Counted from the stretch's first letter, positions 7,365 to 15,940 are shown. The stretch: DNA of 35,832 bases from an uncultured Paracoccaceae bacterium (GCA_947488605.1 CANKZJ010000016.1:1-35832); one strand, 5' to 3'. Notes: generated by a model not told the origin, from the letters alone. Numbers and translations are program-made.

Positions 7365-8141
7365 ATGTTGAAGTTTGACAATGAAACGACGCGGCTTCTG
7401 GATATCGTCTATCAAGGCGCGGATGTCACGCGGAGACGACAAGTTTCATTCGACGCCCTTCGCCCCAAGGCTGACGAGACAATCGTTGATATTGGATGTG
7501 GAAATGGATTGCTGACATTGGAGCTTGCCCGAGCGGTTGGATTGGGTGGCAAAGCAATCGGTGTTGATCCGAGCAGCGATATGCTTGGCCCGGCGAAAGA
7601 GCGTTGCAAGGGATTTGATTGTGTCGAAATCCTGATCGGCACGGCCAATGATTTGCCAGTTGAGACCGGAACTGTTGACAAAGCCGTCTCAGTCCAAGTT
7701 TTCGAATATCTAGACGATATCCCCGGCGCGATTGCTGAAGTGCAACGTGTACTCAAGCCCGGCGGCAACCTTGTCATCGGAGACATCCATCTCGACAGCC
7801 TGGTGTGGTTCAGCGACGATAAGGATCGTATGAATCGCATGATCGAATCGTGGGATCACCACTTCACGCAGCGCGACGTCCCCGCAATTTTGCCGTCTAT
7901 TATGAGAGATATAGGTTTTGTCGTTGAAGACGTCACGCCAATAACAACATGCGATTACACGCTGAAGCCAGACGGTCTTGCGACGATGATGATGCAGTTG
8001 ATGGCCCGGTATGCTGATAACAACAATCATGTTCCTCCCGAAGAAGCGGCGGGATGGTTGACAGAGCAAAAGGCATTAGCGGCTGAAGGGCGTTTTTTCT
8101 TCGCGTTGACACATTTCGTGGTGAGCGCCCGAAAGAAGTAG
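7365..8141 (+). CDS. Class I SAM-dependent methyltransferase
   Basis: A 258-residue Rossmann-fold methyltransferase. Motif I is VDIGCGNGLLTLELA (about residues 41-55), the acidic residue after strand 2 is in GVDPSSDML, and the post-motif segment is RVLKPGGNLVIGDIH (about 127-141). The first 30 residues form a helical cap and the C-terminal third carries a longer insertion (ARYADNNNHVPPEEAAGWLTEQKALAAEGRFFF). Enzymes of this shape methylate small molecules such as quinones, phenols or amines; the substrate cannot be predicted. It has no clear ribosome site and follows the CGTGACA-rich gap. It is convergent with the homocysteine methyltransferase-like gene at 8237. Confidence 0.88.
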   Translation: MLKFDNETTRLLDIVYQGADVTRRRQVSFDALRPKADETIVDIGCGNGLLTLELARAVGLGGKAIGVDPSSDMLGPAKERCKGFDCVEILIGTANDLPVETGTVDKAVSVQVFEYLDDIPGAIAEVQRVLKPGGNLVIGDIHLDSLVWFSDDKDRMNRMIESWDHHFTQRDVPAILPSIMRDIGFVVEDVTPITTCDYTLKPDGLATMMMQLMARYADNNNHVPPEEAAGWLTEQKALAAEGRFFFALTHFVVSARKK

Positions 8142-8153
8142 ATTTGAATGCCG

Positions 8154-8201
8154 GGCCAAATCTCATGCGTTTTAGGCAGCGGCGAAATCCACCGTTTTGA
8201 C
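8154..8201 (+). repeat. 48-bp intergenic repeat, copy 1
   Basis: Starts GGCCAAATCTCATGCG and ends CCACCGTTTTGAC. It aligns almost without gaps to the copies at 9249-9297 and 10271-10319, sharing the GGYCAAAnCTCAT core, a central GCGAAA/ACGAAA block and the CC/TC plus T-run end. It is the most diverged of the three. It sits just after the methyltransferase at 7365 and may contribute to termination through its T run. Confidence 0.6.
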
Positions 8202-8236
8202 GGGGCGGTTTTGTCTGGGGGTTATTGTCAGCCTCG

Positions 8237-9178
8237 CTAAGCTGACGTCGAACCAGTTACATTCGCGATCCTTGCCATGTGTCGCATGTCTGTGCCGCAA
8301 CAACCGCCCAAGACCATGATGTGTGGGAACGTTCGACGAATTTCAGAAAGCTGTTGAGCCAGCTCAGTTGGATCGCCGTCATCAAGCTCTTCGGCCTCAT
8401 CAAGTTCAGCGTGGCTGCATCTTGAAGCATTGGCGACGATCCCCCTAACACGCTGCATCCACGGCCGATCTTCAAGCACTGTCTTAAAATGGTCCGGGTG
8501 CGCGCAATTGATCATGAAATAGGCTGCGTAACCATCGGTTGCGGCATCCACTTTTGACACCACGTCTTCCAACGAAATTCCGATTGGAAGCTTCCCGTCG
8601 GTCTCCACAGTAAAGGCGATCACGACCGGCAGGCCAAAACGCCTCGCCGCCCGTACAATCCCTATCGCTTCGGCTGGGTAAGCGAGTGTGTACCCACTGA
8701 TCACGTCAACGGCTGTATCGGCAAAGGCGGAAATCTGTTCGGAATGATAGCGTTCCGCTTCCTCAGGACTCATTTGCGCCTCGGGCGCATATGCATCGTC
8801 GCGCGGCCCTATGTTGGCGCTGATGATCGTTGGTAAATCACCATTGGCGGCGCGCACCTCAGCCATCAAGGCGACTACTTGCTGATTGAGGTTTTTTAGT
8901 GAATTGGGCGTATAGCCGAGAGCAACTGCTCGGTCACGGTTCGCGACCCAAGTGGGGCTTTCCAAAATCACTCCTGTGCCTGCCTTGCTGCCCAAGGCAA
9001 TCATGTCTTTCAGATACCCTTCGAGAAGTTCACGGCCCTCTTTGGTTTCCAAGAGCGGATAGGAAGCAAAACCAGGCAGGTCTACGCCATGATTGAAAAT
9101 CAAGTCGGTCTCCATGCCGACATATGCCAACAGCAAATCTGCGTTCACCTCTGGAAACGTTTCTCGATAGATGGCCAT
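8237..9178 (-). CDS. Homocysteine S-methyltransferase-like protein (paralogue 1)
   Basis: A 313-residue barrel of the Hcy-binding (pfam02574) family, which transfers a methyl group from donors such as S-methylmethionine or betaine to homocysteine using a zinc-bound thiol. The three zinc cysteines are present: C225 in INCAHPDH and C293/C294 in GGCCGTD. The N-terminal ETDLIFNHGVDLPGFASYPLL and SPTW segments fit the family substrate pocket. The start at 9178 is an ATG; it stands alone between two SAM methyltransferases. The paralogue at 32573 shares INCAHPDHF, ANASR, SHAELDEAE, LDDGDP and GGCCGTD, so the two form one subgroup. The methyl donor is unknown; the plant/bacterial MHT-type is one option. 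Confidence 0.9.
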   Translation of the reverse strand: MAIYRETFPEVNADLLLAYVGMETDLIFNHGVDLPGFASYPLLETKEGRELLEGYLKDMIALGSKAGTGVILESPTWVANRDRAVALGYTPNSLKNLNQQVVALMAEVRAANGDLPTIISANIGPRDDAYAPEAQMSPEEAERYHSEQISAFADTAVDVISGYTLAYPAEAIGIVRAARRFGLPVVIAFTVETDGKLPIGISLEDVVSKVDAATDGYAAYFMINCAHPDHFKTVLEDRPWMQRVRGIVANASRCSHAELDEAEELDDGDPTELAQQLSEIRRTFPHIMVLGGCCGTDMRHMARIANVTGSTSA

Positions 9179-9248
9179 TGCGTCTTCCCCACAGTCTCAC
9201 TTTAGACCGTAGCACGAGGAACGTCAGCTTGCACCCTTGGAGGAAACT

Positions 9249-9297
9249 TGGTCAAAACTCATATGTTACTGTCATCAACGAAAACGATCTTTTTTGG
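9249..9297 (+). repeat. 48-bp intergenic repeat, copy 2
   Basis: Begins TGGTCAAAACTCATATG and ends ACGAAAACGATCTTTTTTGG. Against copy 3 (10271-10319, offset exactly 1022 bases) nearly all differences are transitions and there are no gaps. It lies just upstream of the methyltransferase at 9411, in the same orientation as the other two copies. Confidence 0.75.
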
Positions 9298-9410
9298 CGC
9301 AAGAGTTCTGTCATCGTGCTTTTTTGTCGGACGCTTAACCCGTGATTGACCCGTTGGTGGACAGGCGCGTACTCTACTTTCCAATCGAACGGCGAAACAG
9401 GATAATCACC

Positions 9411-10202
9411 ATGACATTCCAGTTGGTGGGAAATGGTCCGAAAATCTACGAGGAAGTCATGGTGCCGCTTTGGTTCGGTCGGTGGGCGGAAGCCCTTGTT
9501 GAGCTGGCTGCGCTTCAAACCTCGGAACGTGTGCTGGATGTTGCTTGCGGAACGGGTGTGACGACTAGGATGGCGAAGGTAAACGTCGGGCCAAATGGAA
9601 GAGTCGACGGCCTGGATATTAACGCGCCAATGCTTGCAGCAGCAAAAGAACTGGCGGATGGCCTCGACATCGACTGGATCGAGAGCGATGCCTGCGACAG
9701 CGGTCTACCTTCGGAGACCTATGATGTCATCCTGTCGCAACACGGCTACCACTACTTCCCCGACAAAACCCGAGCTCTCAAAGAGTTTTTGCGGCTACTT
9801 GTTCCAGGCGGACGTTTGGCGTTCTCAATCTGGGACGGGCATAGCCCATATACAAACGCCATCTGCGCTGCGGTCGAGCATCACATCTCTCCAGAGATCG
9901 CGGAGAAGCAACGCTCCCAACGGCAAACTCCGTCACTAGTCGGTCTCAGAGATCAGGTGAGCGCCCACGGGTTCGCCAATGTAGTTGTCCACCGACAAGA
10001 GCTCATGATCGATGTGCCGCTTGCGCCGGAGTTTGTGCCCTTGCATTTGGGGTCTATGCCTATTGCGGGTGCGTTTGCAGGACTTGCCGAAGCGGCCCAG
10101 AAAGCACTGATCGACGAGGTCGCGGAAGCACTCTCGGGATACGTTCAAGGGGATCGGCTGGTTTACCCGGACGCTGTGCACGTGGCGGTTGGGTTCAAAT
10201 AG
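9411..10202 (+). CDS. Class I SAM-dependent methyltransferase
   Basis: A 263-residue methyltransferase with motif I VLDVACGTGVTTRMA (about residues 42-56), the acidic ribose-binding residue in DGLDINAPML, ESDACDSGLP as the motif with the adenine-contact acid, and LLVPGGRLAFSIWD near residues 127-140. The C-terminal region (about 165-263) is a helical cap typical of small-molecule enzymes related to UbiE and similar proteins. The ATG at 9411 follows AGG and is preferred over upstream in-frame starts, including 9342. The gene is flanked on both sides by copies of a 48-bp repeat, as if the gene with its border had been a mobile or duplicated unit. Substrate unknown. Confidence 0.88.
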   Translation: MTFQLVGNGPKIYEEVMVPLWFGRWAEALVELAALQTSERVLDVACGTGVTTRMAKVNVGPNGRVDGLDINAPMLAAAKELADGLDIDWIESDACDSGLPSETYDVILSQHGYHYFPDKTRALKEFLRLLVPGGRLAFSIWDGHSPYTNAICAAVEHHISPEIAEKQRSQRQTPSLVGLRDQVSAHGFANVVVHRQELMIDVPLAPEFVPLHLGSMPIAGAFAGLAEAAQKALIDEVAEALSGYVQGDRLVYPDAVHVAVGFK

Positions 10203-10728
10203 AGGTACGTCTGACGGGATGTTTTCTGTCAGATTGGCGGCCAGCCCAACGTCCTTCGATATCGTTGATCTGGCCAAAACTCATACGCTTCTATCGTCGA
10301 CGAAAACGACCTTTTTTGACCAGCTCACTTTCCTGAAGCAGCCATTGGCGCAAGCGCAGCGAAATGGCGCTATGTCCGGCACAGCGGCCGCCCACAAGCG
10401 TTGCAGCTAAGGTCCTAAGAGAGCCCATACCAGACCTGTTCATTTTACGCTGCGTGCGCTCGCAGCGCGGAAGATGCTGCGTCAATGTCAAATTCGTTGC
10501 TACCGCGCAGCGCGAAAACCAGCCATTCATGTAGTGTGCAGCATGGATCAAAGGTCGAATTCTCAGACAGCGGGACAAAACGGCAATTCGCTTTGCTTGC
10601 TCCAATGCCCGCAATTGACGTTTCGTCTGTGCTGAGACCTCCCATGCGATAGCCCATTCCGGGGGGTGTTTGGAATAGCGGCGGCTTTGGCCTTCCAGCC
10701 ACAACCCGGCAACGGAGCTTCGATGTTC
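10203..10728. other. Gene-poor 526-base gap between convergent genes
   Basis: It holds copy 3 of the 48-bp repeat (10271-10319), followed by degenerate sequence with repeated 'gcgcagcgaaa' and 'cattcatgtagtgtgcagc' blocks (about 10335-10550). These resemble non-coding filler also seen near 6990, 15760, 27890 and 30930. The frames at 10291-10704 and 10445-10702 on the minus strand have no family resemblance and are read through this filler, so no gene is called. Confidence 0.5.
10271..10319 (+). repeat. 48-bp intergenic repeat, copy 3
   Basis: Begins TGGCCAAAACTCATACG and ends CGAAAACGACCTTTTTTGA. Same orientation as copies at 8154 and 9249. It follows the methyltransferase at 9411 and contains an 8-bp palindrome CGTCGACG near its middle. 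Confidence 0.75.
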
Positions 10729-11613
10729 TTAACCAATACCCTCTGCCAAAAGATCAAAAACCACGCGAATGCGTAGATTTGTCTTAAGCTCGCGGTGTGC
10801 CACTAGCCATGTCTCAATACTGATTGGCTCAAACTCTGAATAAGGGTTTTCGAGTTCTGGACAATGCTCGCTTATTTCGGTTGGGAGAAGGCCAATGCCA
10901 AAGCCCTGCCGGACAAGTTCAAGTGCTAGGGTGGCACTCGACGTCGAAAAATTAAAATTCGCGGTGGTTAGATTCACGCCACGTGATGCCATCAATCCAA
11001 GCCGAAGTTCTGGTTGGTCAAAACCAACAAATGTCAATTTTTCAAGATCAGCGAGCGTCTCTGGACGGCCAACCTCGTCAAGGTACTCTTTCGAAGCGAA
11101 AAGATGTGCCTTCTTGTCGTGGAGCCGTTTTGCAAACAAAGCCGCGTCATTAGGTCGACTATGACGGACTGCGATGTCCGCCTCACGCCGCCGTAGATCG
11201 CTCAACTCATTTGACGCGATGATCTCGATCTGAAGATCCGGCGCGGTTCTGCGCAACTTCTTGAGGACTGGCGGTAGCAAATACCTTGCCATCAGGTCTG
11301 TGGCCGAAATCAACACATGCCCGGTCACGGCTTGGGATTGGCCTGTTGCTGCAAGGGATATATTGTTTGCCGCATCGCCCATCGTCCGAAAATCTGCAAG
11401 CAACTTTACGCCTGACTGTGTCAGCAAAAGTGCGCGCGATGTCCGTTCAAAGAGGGTCACACCAAGAGCCTCTTCGAGGCCCGCGACCTGTCGGCTCAGC
11501 GTTGGTTGCGTCAGCCCAAGAGCGCGCGCTGCGGCAGACAGCGACCCTTCTTCAGCGGTAACGAGAAACGCCCGCGCTTGGTTCCAGTCAAAAGCTGATC
11601 GTTTCCACTCCAT
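10729..11613 (-). CDS. LysR family transcriptional regulator
   Basis: A 294-residue LysR-type regulator. The winged HTH occupies residues about 8-67 (FLVTAEEGSLSAAARALGLTQPTLSRQVAGLEEALGVTLFERT) and the periplasmic-binding-like effector domain follows (about 95-290). The frame is open upstream to 11745, but the ATG at 11613 gives the canonical N-terminus and leaves a 98-base divergent promoter. The partner across that gap is the first gene of the methyltransferase/DUF2306/DUF6326/MFS/methyltransferase run, so it is the likely activator of that operon. An 8-bp TATCGATA palindrome (11653-11660) lies in the gap. The inducer is unknown. Confidence 0.9.
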   Translation of the reverse strand: MEWKRSAFDWNQARAFLVTAEEGSLSAAARALGLTQPTLSRQVAGLEEALGVTLFERTSRALLLTQSGVKLLADFRTMGDAANNISLAATGQSQAVTGHVLISATDLMARYLLPPVLKKLRRTAPDLQIEIIASNELSDLRRREADIAVRHSRPNDAALFAKRLHDKKAHLFASKEYLDEVGRPETLADLEKLTFVGFDQPELRLGLMASRGVNLTTANFNFSTSSATLALELVRQGFGIGLLPTEISEHCPELENPYSEFEPISIETWLVAHRELKTNLRIRVVFDLLAEGIG

Positions 11614-11711
11614 TATTTTCGTATACCAGATCAAGAGAGAAGCACAATTCCGTATCGATAGGCTGCATTCTATATCTTTGCCAACGATCAAGTTTAAGCA
11701 GGTAAAAAGAT

Positions 11712-12467
11712 ATGACGCCGCCAAGAAAGAATGGCCATAACGCATCGCGCAATGCCGCGATGGAACAGGCTATCCCCATGACCTCTCGTCGTTTTGGCTC
11801 TTGGGAAGTTGTCATTAGCAGGCGTGCGCTCTCCAGCACGGACCTTGCCAGTCGCTACGACGCGGCTTCAGGCAAATGGGCGCGGACGGCCCGTCGTTTT
11901 CGATTGGATGCCGCATATTGCGAACCACTTTTGGCTTCACAGGTTGTCATAGATCTTATGCAGGTTGCGCCACAGGCGCGGATCCTTGATTGCGGCGTCG
12001 GAAATGGGAGCCTTTCGATTGCGCTTGCTAGCCTGATGAAGGGTCCGGCCGACTTCCATGCAATTGATACCTCCGCTGAAATGCTTGTGCAGGCCAAGTC
12101 CGTGATGCAGCACGCCGGGCTGGATCCGCACCTTCAACAGGCCGATGTTATGTCATTGCCCTATGAGGATCAGTCTTTCGACATTGTTATGGCAGCACAC
12201 GTCCTTGAACATCTGCCGGATCCGCAACGTGCCCTTGCAGAGATGGTTCGCGTTCTAAAGCCGGGTGGGATGGTGTTCCTTTGCGTGACGCGCCCCTCAC
12301 TTTTTGGCGCACTCGTCCAACTTTTGTGGCGTACTTGGGCGATCACAGAACAAGAGGGGATCGCCTGGTTAAATGCATCCCAGCTTGTCGATGTCGGATA
12401 CAGACCGGTCCGGCTCGGCTCCGCTGGCTTCGCAAGCACTGCCTTTTGGGCGCGGCGGCCACAATGA
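11712..12467 (+). CDS. Class I SAM-dependent methyltransferase, first gene of an export/modification operon
   Basis: A 251-residue methyltransferase. Motif I is ILDCGVGNGSLSIALA (about residues 90-105), the acidic loop is in AIDTSAEML, LPYEDQSFDIVMAAHVLEHLPDPQRAL is the family motif around strand 4, and RVLKPGGMVFL follows. The first 50 residues are Lys/Arg-rich and poorly conserved, so a later start (for example the Met at residue 17 or 23) is possible; AGG upstream of 11712 supports the chosen one. Its TGA overlaps the next ATG (ATGA, 12464-12467), showing tight coupling to the DUF2306 gene. It is divergent from a LysR regulator. Substrate unknown. Confidence 0.88.
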   Translation: MTPPRKNGHNASRNAAMEQAIPMTSRRFGSWEVVISRRALSSTDLASRYDAASGKWARTARRFRLDAAYCEPLLASQVVIDLMQVAPQARILDCGVGNGSLSIALASLMKGPADFHAIDTSAEMLVQAKSVMQHAGLDPHLQQADVMSLPYEDQSFDIVMAAHVLEHLPDPQRALAEMVRVLKPGGMVFLCVTRPSLFGALVQLLWRTWAITEQEGIAWLNASQLVDVGYRPVRLGSAGFASTAFWARRPQ

Positions 12468-13192
12468 TGACTGCAAATCGAAAGACTCCCAAACTTCGCT
12501 TGGGAAAATCCGAGTGGGTCGTCCTTGTCGTAATCTTGGTCTATTCGTTCATTCCGGTCGTTGGCGGGGTGATACGTGTTCTCGAGCTTGCAGGCGGGCC
12601 GCAGATCGCACCAGAGAATCCGCGGGCATTACTTGCCCCAACACCCATCATTCTCCACATCCTTGGCAGCAGTCTGTTTTGCGTGCTCGGCGCGTTCCAG
12701 TTCTTGCCGAGTCTGCGCCGCCAACGTCCCGCAGCGCATCGCGCCGTCGGTCGGGTGGGCGCGGCGGCGGGATGTGTTTCTGCGCTCACTGGCCTTTGGA
12801 TGACGCATTCTTATGCTTTTCCCGAAGTGCTTCAGGGGGCTCCCCTTTATTGGGTGCGGATGTTGTTGGGCACAGCAATGATTGCACTCATCATCTGGGC
12901 GGTGATCGCAATCAAATCCCGCAACGTTTTCCAACACAGCGCGTCGTTGATGCGGGCCTATGCCATCGGTCAAGGTGCTTCGACCCAAACCGTTTTGGGT
13001 ATTGCTTGGATCATTGTTGTCGGCTCCGAAGCCATGGGACCTTTGCGCGACGGGCTGATGATCTTCGCATGGGTGCTCAATCTGCTGGCCGCAGAAATCT
13101 TCATACGCGCAATGCTGTGGCCGCCAAAGCGTCGGCAAAAACATCTTTCAAAACCTTCTATCCGGCCTTCCACACCAAGAAATGAGACTTGA
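12464..13192 (+). CDS. DUF2306 family membrane protein
   Basis: A 242-residue integral membrane protein with about six helices. The DUF2306 pattern is visible: HILGSSLFCVLGAFQFLPSLRRQRP, then AHRAVGRVGAAAG, SALTGLWMTHSYAFPEVLQG, and HSASLMRAYAIGQGASTQTV. Conserved His residues in the second and later helices recall haem- or quinone-binding membrane proteins, but the function of the family is not established. The ATG at 12464 overlaps the stop of the methyltransferase by four bases. It is followed one base later by the DUF6326-like gene. Longer upstream frame to 12281 only reads through the methyltransferase gene. Confidence 0.86.
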   Translation: MMTANRKTPKLRLGKSEWVVLVVILVYSFIPVVGGVIRVLELAGGPQIAPENPRALLAPTPIILHILGSSLFCVLGAFQFLPSLRRQRPAAHRAVGRVGAAAGCVSALTGLWMTHSYAFPEVLQGAPLYWVRMLLGTAMIALIIWAVIAIKSRNVFQHSASLMRAYAIGQGASTQTVLGIAWIIVVGSEAMGPLRDGLMIFAWVLNLLAAEIFIRAMLWPPKRRQKHLSKPSIRPSTPRNET

Positions 13193-13193
13193 A

Positions 13194-13610
13194 ATGACGT
13201 ACAATGTTGCCAATCCTCGTATCCTTTTGTCGGTCCTGTGGATCTTCATTATTCTGAATTTCTTTGCACGCGATATCCATGAGTTGATCCGCCCCGGCAT
13301 GCTGGAACAGATGATGTCCGGCACAATTGACGGGGTCGTCGTCACGGAAGTGTTGATGCTGTTAGGGTGGCTCATGATAGAGATCCCGATCTTGATGACA
13401 ATCCTCGCATTGCTGTTGCCCCATGGGATAAATCGATGGGCGAACATTGTGGTGGGCCTTTTGACGATGGCCATGATCGTGACGATGAACCTCAAGCCCG
13501 ACCTCGACAACGTCTTTTTCATGGGTATTCAGTTGATCGCCCTAATCGCCATCATCGGGATCGCTTGGCAGTGGCAAGCCCCTGAGCGGACAGATGTAAT
13601 AACATCTTAA
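13194..13610 (+). CDS. DUF6326-like small membrane protein
   Basis: A 138-residue protein with four predicted membrane helices. The start NPRILLSVLWIFIILNFFARDIHELIRPGML matches the DUF6326 pattern of a helix followed by an acidic D-I-H-E loop, and the second helix region reads EVLMLLGWLMIEIPILMTILALLLP. Function unknown. The ATG at 13194 has GAG about ten bases upstream and one base separates it from the DUF2306 stop; an alternative ATG at 13182 would overlap that gene. The tight packing puts it in the same operon, and pairing with DUF2306 suggests a joint membrane role. Confidence 0.8.
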   Translation: MTYNVANPRILLSVLWIFIILNFFARDIHELIRPGMLEQMMSGTIDGVVVTEVLMLLGWLMIEIPILMTILALLLPHGINRWANIVVGLLTMAMIVTMNLKPDLDNVFFMGIQLIALIAIIGIAWQWQAPERTDVITS

Positions 13611-13692
13611 ATGCGCGGCGCCTGACCGCTTGGTTCAATAACATTTCTAGAAAACTTACGGGCAAGAATTGTTCGAAGAACCGGAGAACAAT

Positions 13693-14943
13693 ATGCCTAT
13701 GGGATTTGACCGAGCAACGGCTGTAATCTGCACAATCGCTATCCTGAACACGATGGGTCTCGGCCTCATTATGCCAGTCATGCCAGAGCTACTTGCCGGG
13801 TTTCAAGGTGGGTCAATTGCCAGAGCTGCGGCGATTGGCGGATACCTTTCATTGGTTTTTGCGGCGATGCAGTTTGTTTTCAGTCCGATCTTGGGCGCGT
13901 TGTCCGACAGATACGGCCGCCGCCCGATCTTGCTGGGCTCATTGGCACTCGCTTCGGCGGACTATCTCATGATGGCAATGGCACCTTACCTTTGGGTGAT
14001 TTTCCTTGGCCGAATGTTGTCCGGGGCCAGTTCGGCGACGTTTTCAGTTGCCAATGCATACTTGGCTGATCGCTCGACCAAGGAAGACCGCACCAAGTTC
14101 TTCGGCTACGTGGGTGCGGCAGCCGGAATCGGCTTTGTCATGGGGCCATTCATCGGCGGACTATTGGGCACCTACGGACCCCGTGCTCCATTTTACGCAG
14201 CCTCGGCTTTGTCATTGTTGACTTTGGTGGGAACGATACTCTTTGTACAAGAGTCGCTGCCTGGCGAGAACAGACGGCCAATAACCTGGAAGATCATCAA
14301 TCCGCTTGGTCCTTTGCTGTCACCATTGCAAGGGGTTTCGTTGGCACTGCTCGCAGTGTACTTTTTTGATGCTTTAGCAGGTTTTGCCTTTTCGGCAGTT
14401 TGGGCGTACTTCGGTGCTGCGCGATACGGATGGAACAGCACCACAATTGGTCTTTCCTTCAGTATCATTGGCATATGCTTTGTGTTGACACAGGCCGTGA
14501 TTTTGGGACCGGTCGCCAAGCGAGTAGGCAACCTGAATGTTGCTGCGTTGGGGCTGTCGCTTGGCATTGCAGGTTTCCTAACACTTGTTTGGCTGCAATC
14601 AGGGTTGTTCGCATTGATGCTCCTGCCAGTTTTCGCGTTCAGAGCGATTGTTGGCATTACGATTGTTGGCCAAACCTCAGCGCAAGTCGATCCTGATCGG
14701 CAGGGCGAGTTGCAAGGAAGGTTTGCAAGCCTTGGCGCTTTAGCGTCTTTGATTTCGTTCCCAATGATGACCCAACTTTTTGCCTCTCAATTGTCAAACG
14801 GGGGATCGGCAAACACTTGGCACTCCGGGGCACCATTTTTGCTGGCCGCTGGTCTGGGAGGGATAGCTTTGTTGCTACTGATTGTGACCATCAAACTGGG
14901 CCCCGCAACAACGGGCTGCCAAGCAAGCAAGAAGGCGCATTAA
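13693..14943 (+). CDS. TetA-like MFS drug efflux transporter
   Basis: A 416-residue 12-helix major facilitator. The signature loop between helices 2 and 3 is GALSDRYGRRPILLGSLALA, matching motif A of DHA1 drug/H+ antiporters, and the helix-5 antiporter motif is recognisable in GAAAGIGFVMGPFIGGLLG. Similarity is closest to tetracycline-resistance-type TetA transporters, but specificity cannot be assigned. The ATG at 13693 follows GGAG with 6-base spacing; a TTG at 13669 would add eight residues. It lies 82 bases after the DUF6326 gene and 69 bases before another methyltransferase, so it probably exports the product or poison handled by the same operon. Confidence 0.9.
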   Translation: MPMGFDRATAVICTIAILNTMGLGLIMPVMPELLAGFQGGSIARAAAIGGYLSLVFAAMQFVFSPILGALSDRYGRRPILLGSLALASADYLMMAMAPYLWVIFLGRMLSGASSATFSVANAYLADRSTKEDRTKFFGYVGAAAGIGFVMGPFIGGLLGTYGPRAPFYAASALSLLTLVGTILFVQESLPGENRRPITWKIINPLGPLLSPLQGVSLALLAVYFFDALAGFAFSAVWAYFGAARYGWNSTTIGLSFSIIGICFVLTQAVILGPVAKRVGNLNVAALGLSLGIAGFLTLVWLQSGLFALMLLPVFAFRAIVGITIVGQTSAQVDPDRQGELQGRFASLGALASLISFPMMTQLFASQLSNGGSANTWHSGAPFLLAAGLGGIALLLLIVTIKLGPATTGCQASKKAH

Positions 14944-15012
14944 GGCATTGATGCGTCCCCACGATTGCGACGAAGCGCTGCACGATCACGTTGAAAATAC
15001 AGGAAAGACAGA

Positions 15013-15654
15013 ATGAGCAAATCGGAAAAGTTTTGGGACCAAGCCGCTAGCAACTATGACAACACTGAAGAGAAATTTGAGTTTATTCATAATCGCAGCC
15101 GCGAAAACACAAAAAGATATCTGAATGACACCGACATTGTGTTGGACTACGGATGTGGAACAGGTACGACCGCCTGCGAGATTTCCGGCTTGGTCAAGAG
15201 CGTCCGAGCGATTGATATTTCAACTGCGATGATCGAAATCGCAAAGGAAAAGGCCGCAACATTTGGTGTCGTCAACGTTGATTTCGAACAAGCTGACATC
15301 TTCGATGAGGCGTTCCAGAACGGTTCATTCGATGTGGTGTTAGCATTCAACATGCTGCACACAGTGCCTGATCCGGAAAGTGTTGTGCAAAGAACGGTTG
15401 AATTGCTGAAGCCTGGCGGGCTGTTTATTTCCGTAACACCTTGCTTGGGCGGAAAAAAGTCAGGCTTGGTTTCGCTGCAGATTCTCCTGGTCAGAGCGTT
15501 GTTAAAGTTGGGCGTTATCCCGATCCCTATTCGACAACTCAAGAGTGCAGACTTGGACGATCTGATGGATGATGAAAGGTTGCAGGTCATTAAGACTGAG
15601 ACAATTTTCAAGGGTGCATCTAGCCATCTTATGGTTGCAAAGAAGGTATCTTAG
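15013..15654 (+). CDS. Class I SAM-dependent methyltransferase, last gene of the MFS operon
   Basis: A 213-residue methyltransferase with motif I IVLDYGCGTGTTACEIS (about residues 42-58), the acidic residue in AIDISTAMIE, EQADIFDEAFQNGSFDVVLAFNMLHTVPDPE and LLKPGGLFISVTPC. The C-terminal part is a short helical cap ending VAKKVS. The start has a strong AGGAAAGA element. It is AT-richer in the wobble position than the rest of the operon, which hints at a separate origin. It lies 69 bases after the MFS gene, on the same strand. Together with the methyltransferase at 11712 it brackets the membrane genes; substrates are unknown. Confidence 0.87.
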   Translation: MSKSEKFWDQAASNYDNTEEKFEFIHNRSRENTKRYLNDTDIVLDYGCGTGTTACEISGLVKSVRAIDISTAMIEIAKEKAATFGVVNVDFEQADIFDEAFQNGSFDVVLAFNMLHTVPDPESVVQRTVELLKPGGLFISVTPCLGGKKSGLVSLQILLVRALLKLGVIPIPIRQLKSADLDDLMDDERLQVIKTETIFKGASSHLMVAKKVS

Positions 15655-15940
15655 GCTCGCGCCCTGAAGACTGGGCCTGGAACGCAAACGAAGTTATGAA
15701 TGCCCTCCGAGATTGTAACTTTAAACGACCGCTTCCACGACGCAGGGTGCATCCCAGCATAGAAACAGCAGCAACTGCGAAAAAATGCTGCGTCAGCAAT
15801 AGCTGCAACTGCAAAAGGCGGCTCTGTCCGCGATTTGATCATTGCCGCCTATTTCCACAGACCAGCGAGAGCTATCCACACTTTTAAGACATCAACAGGC
15901 ATCGCGCTGCTGATGTGCCGACGTCATGAGGAGCAACACA
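15655..15940. other. 286-base gap with 'gcaactgcgaaaa'-type filler
   Basis: No gene seen. Around 15745-15835 repeated blocks (agcaactgcgaaaa, agctgcaactgcaaaa) alternate with 'tgctgcgtcagc'-like text. They resemble the dispersed intergenic repeat seen elsewhere in the window. The promoter of the SDR at 15941 must lie at the right end. Confidence 0.4.

Noticed and set aside
8142..8236. Possible intrinsic terminator between the methyltransferase and homocysteine methyltransferase-like genes
   Set aside because: Only 4-bp stems (CCGT/ACGG, ACCG/CGGT) were found; too weak to call separately from the 48-bp repeat.
10291..10704. Minus-strand frames in the 526-base gap (also 10445-10702)
   Set aside because: They read through degenerate repeat text and do not resemble any family.
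12373..13185. 270-codon plus-strand frame inside the DUF2306 gene
   Set aside because: Shadow of the methyltransferase and DUF2306 genes, rich in Arg, Ser and Cys with no family text.
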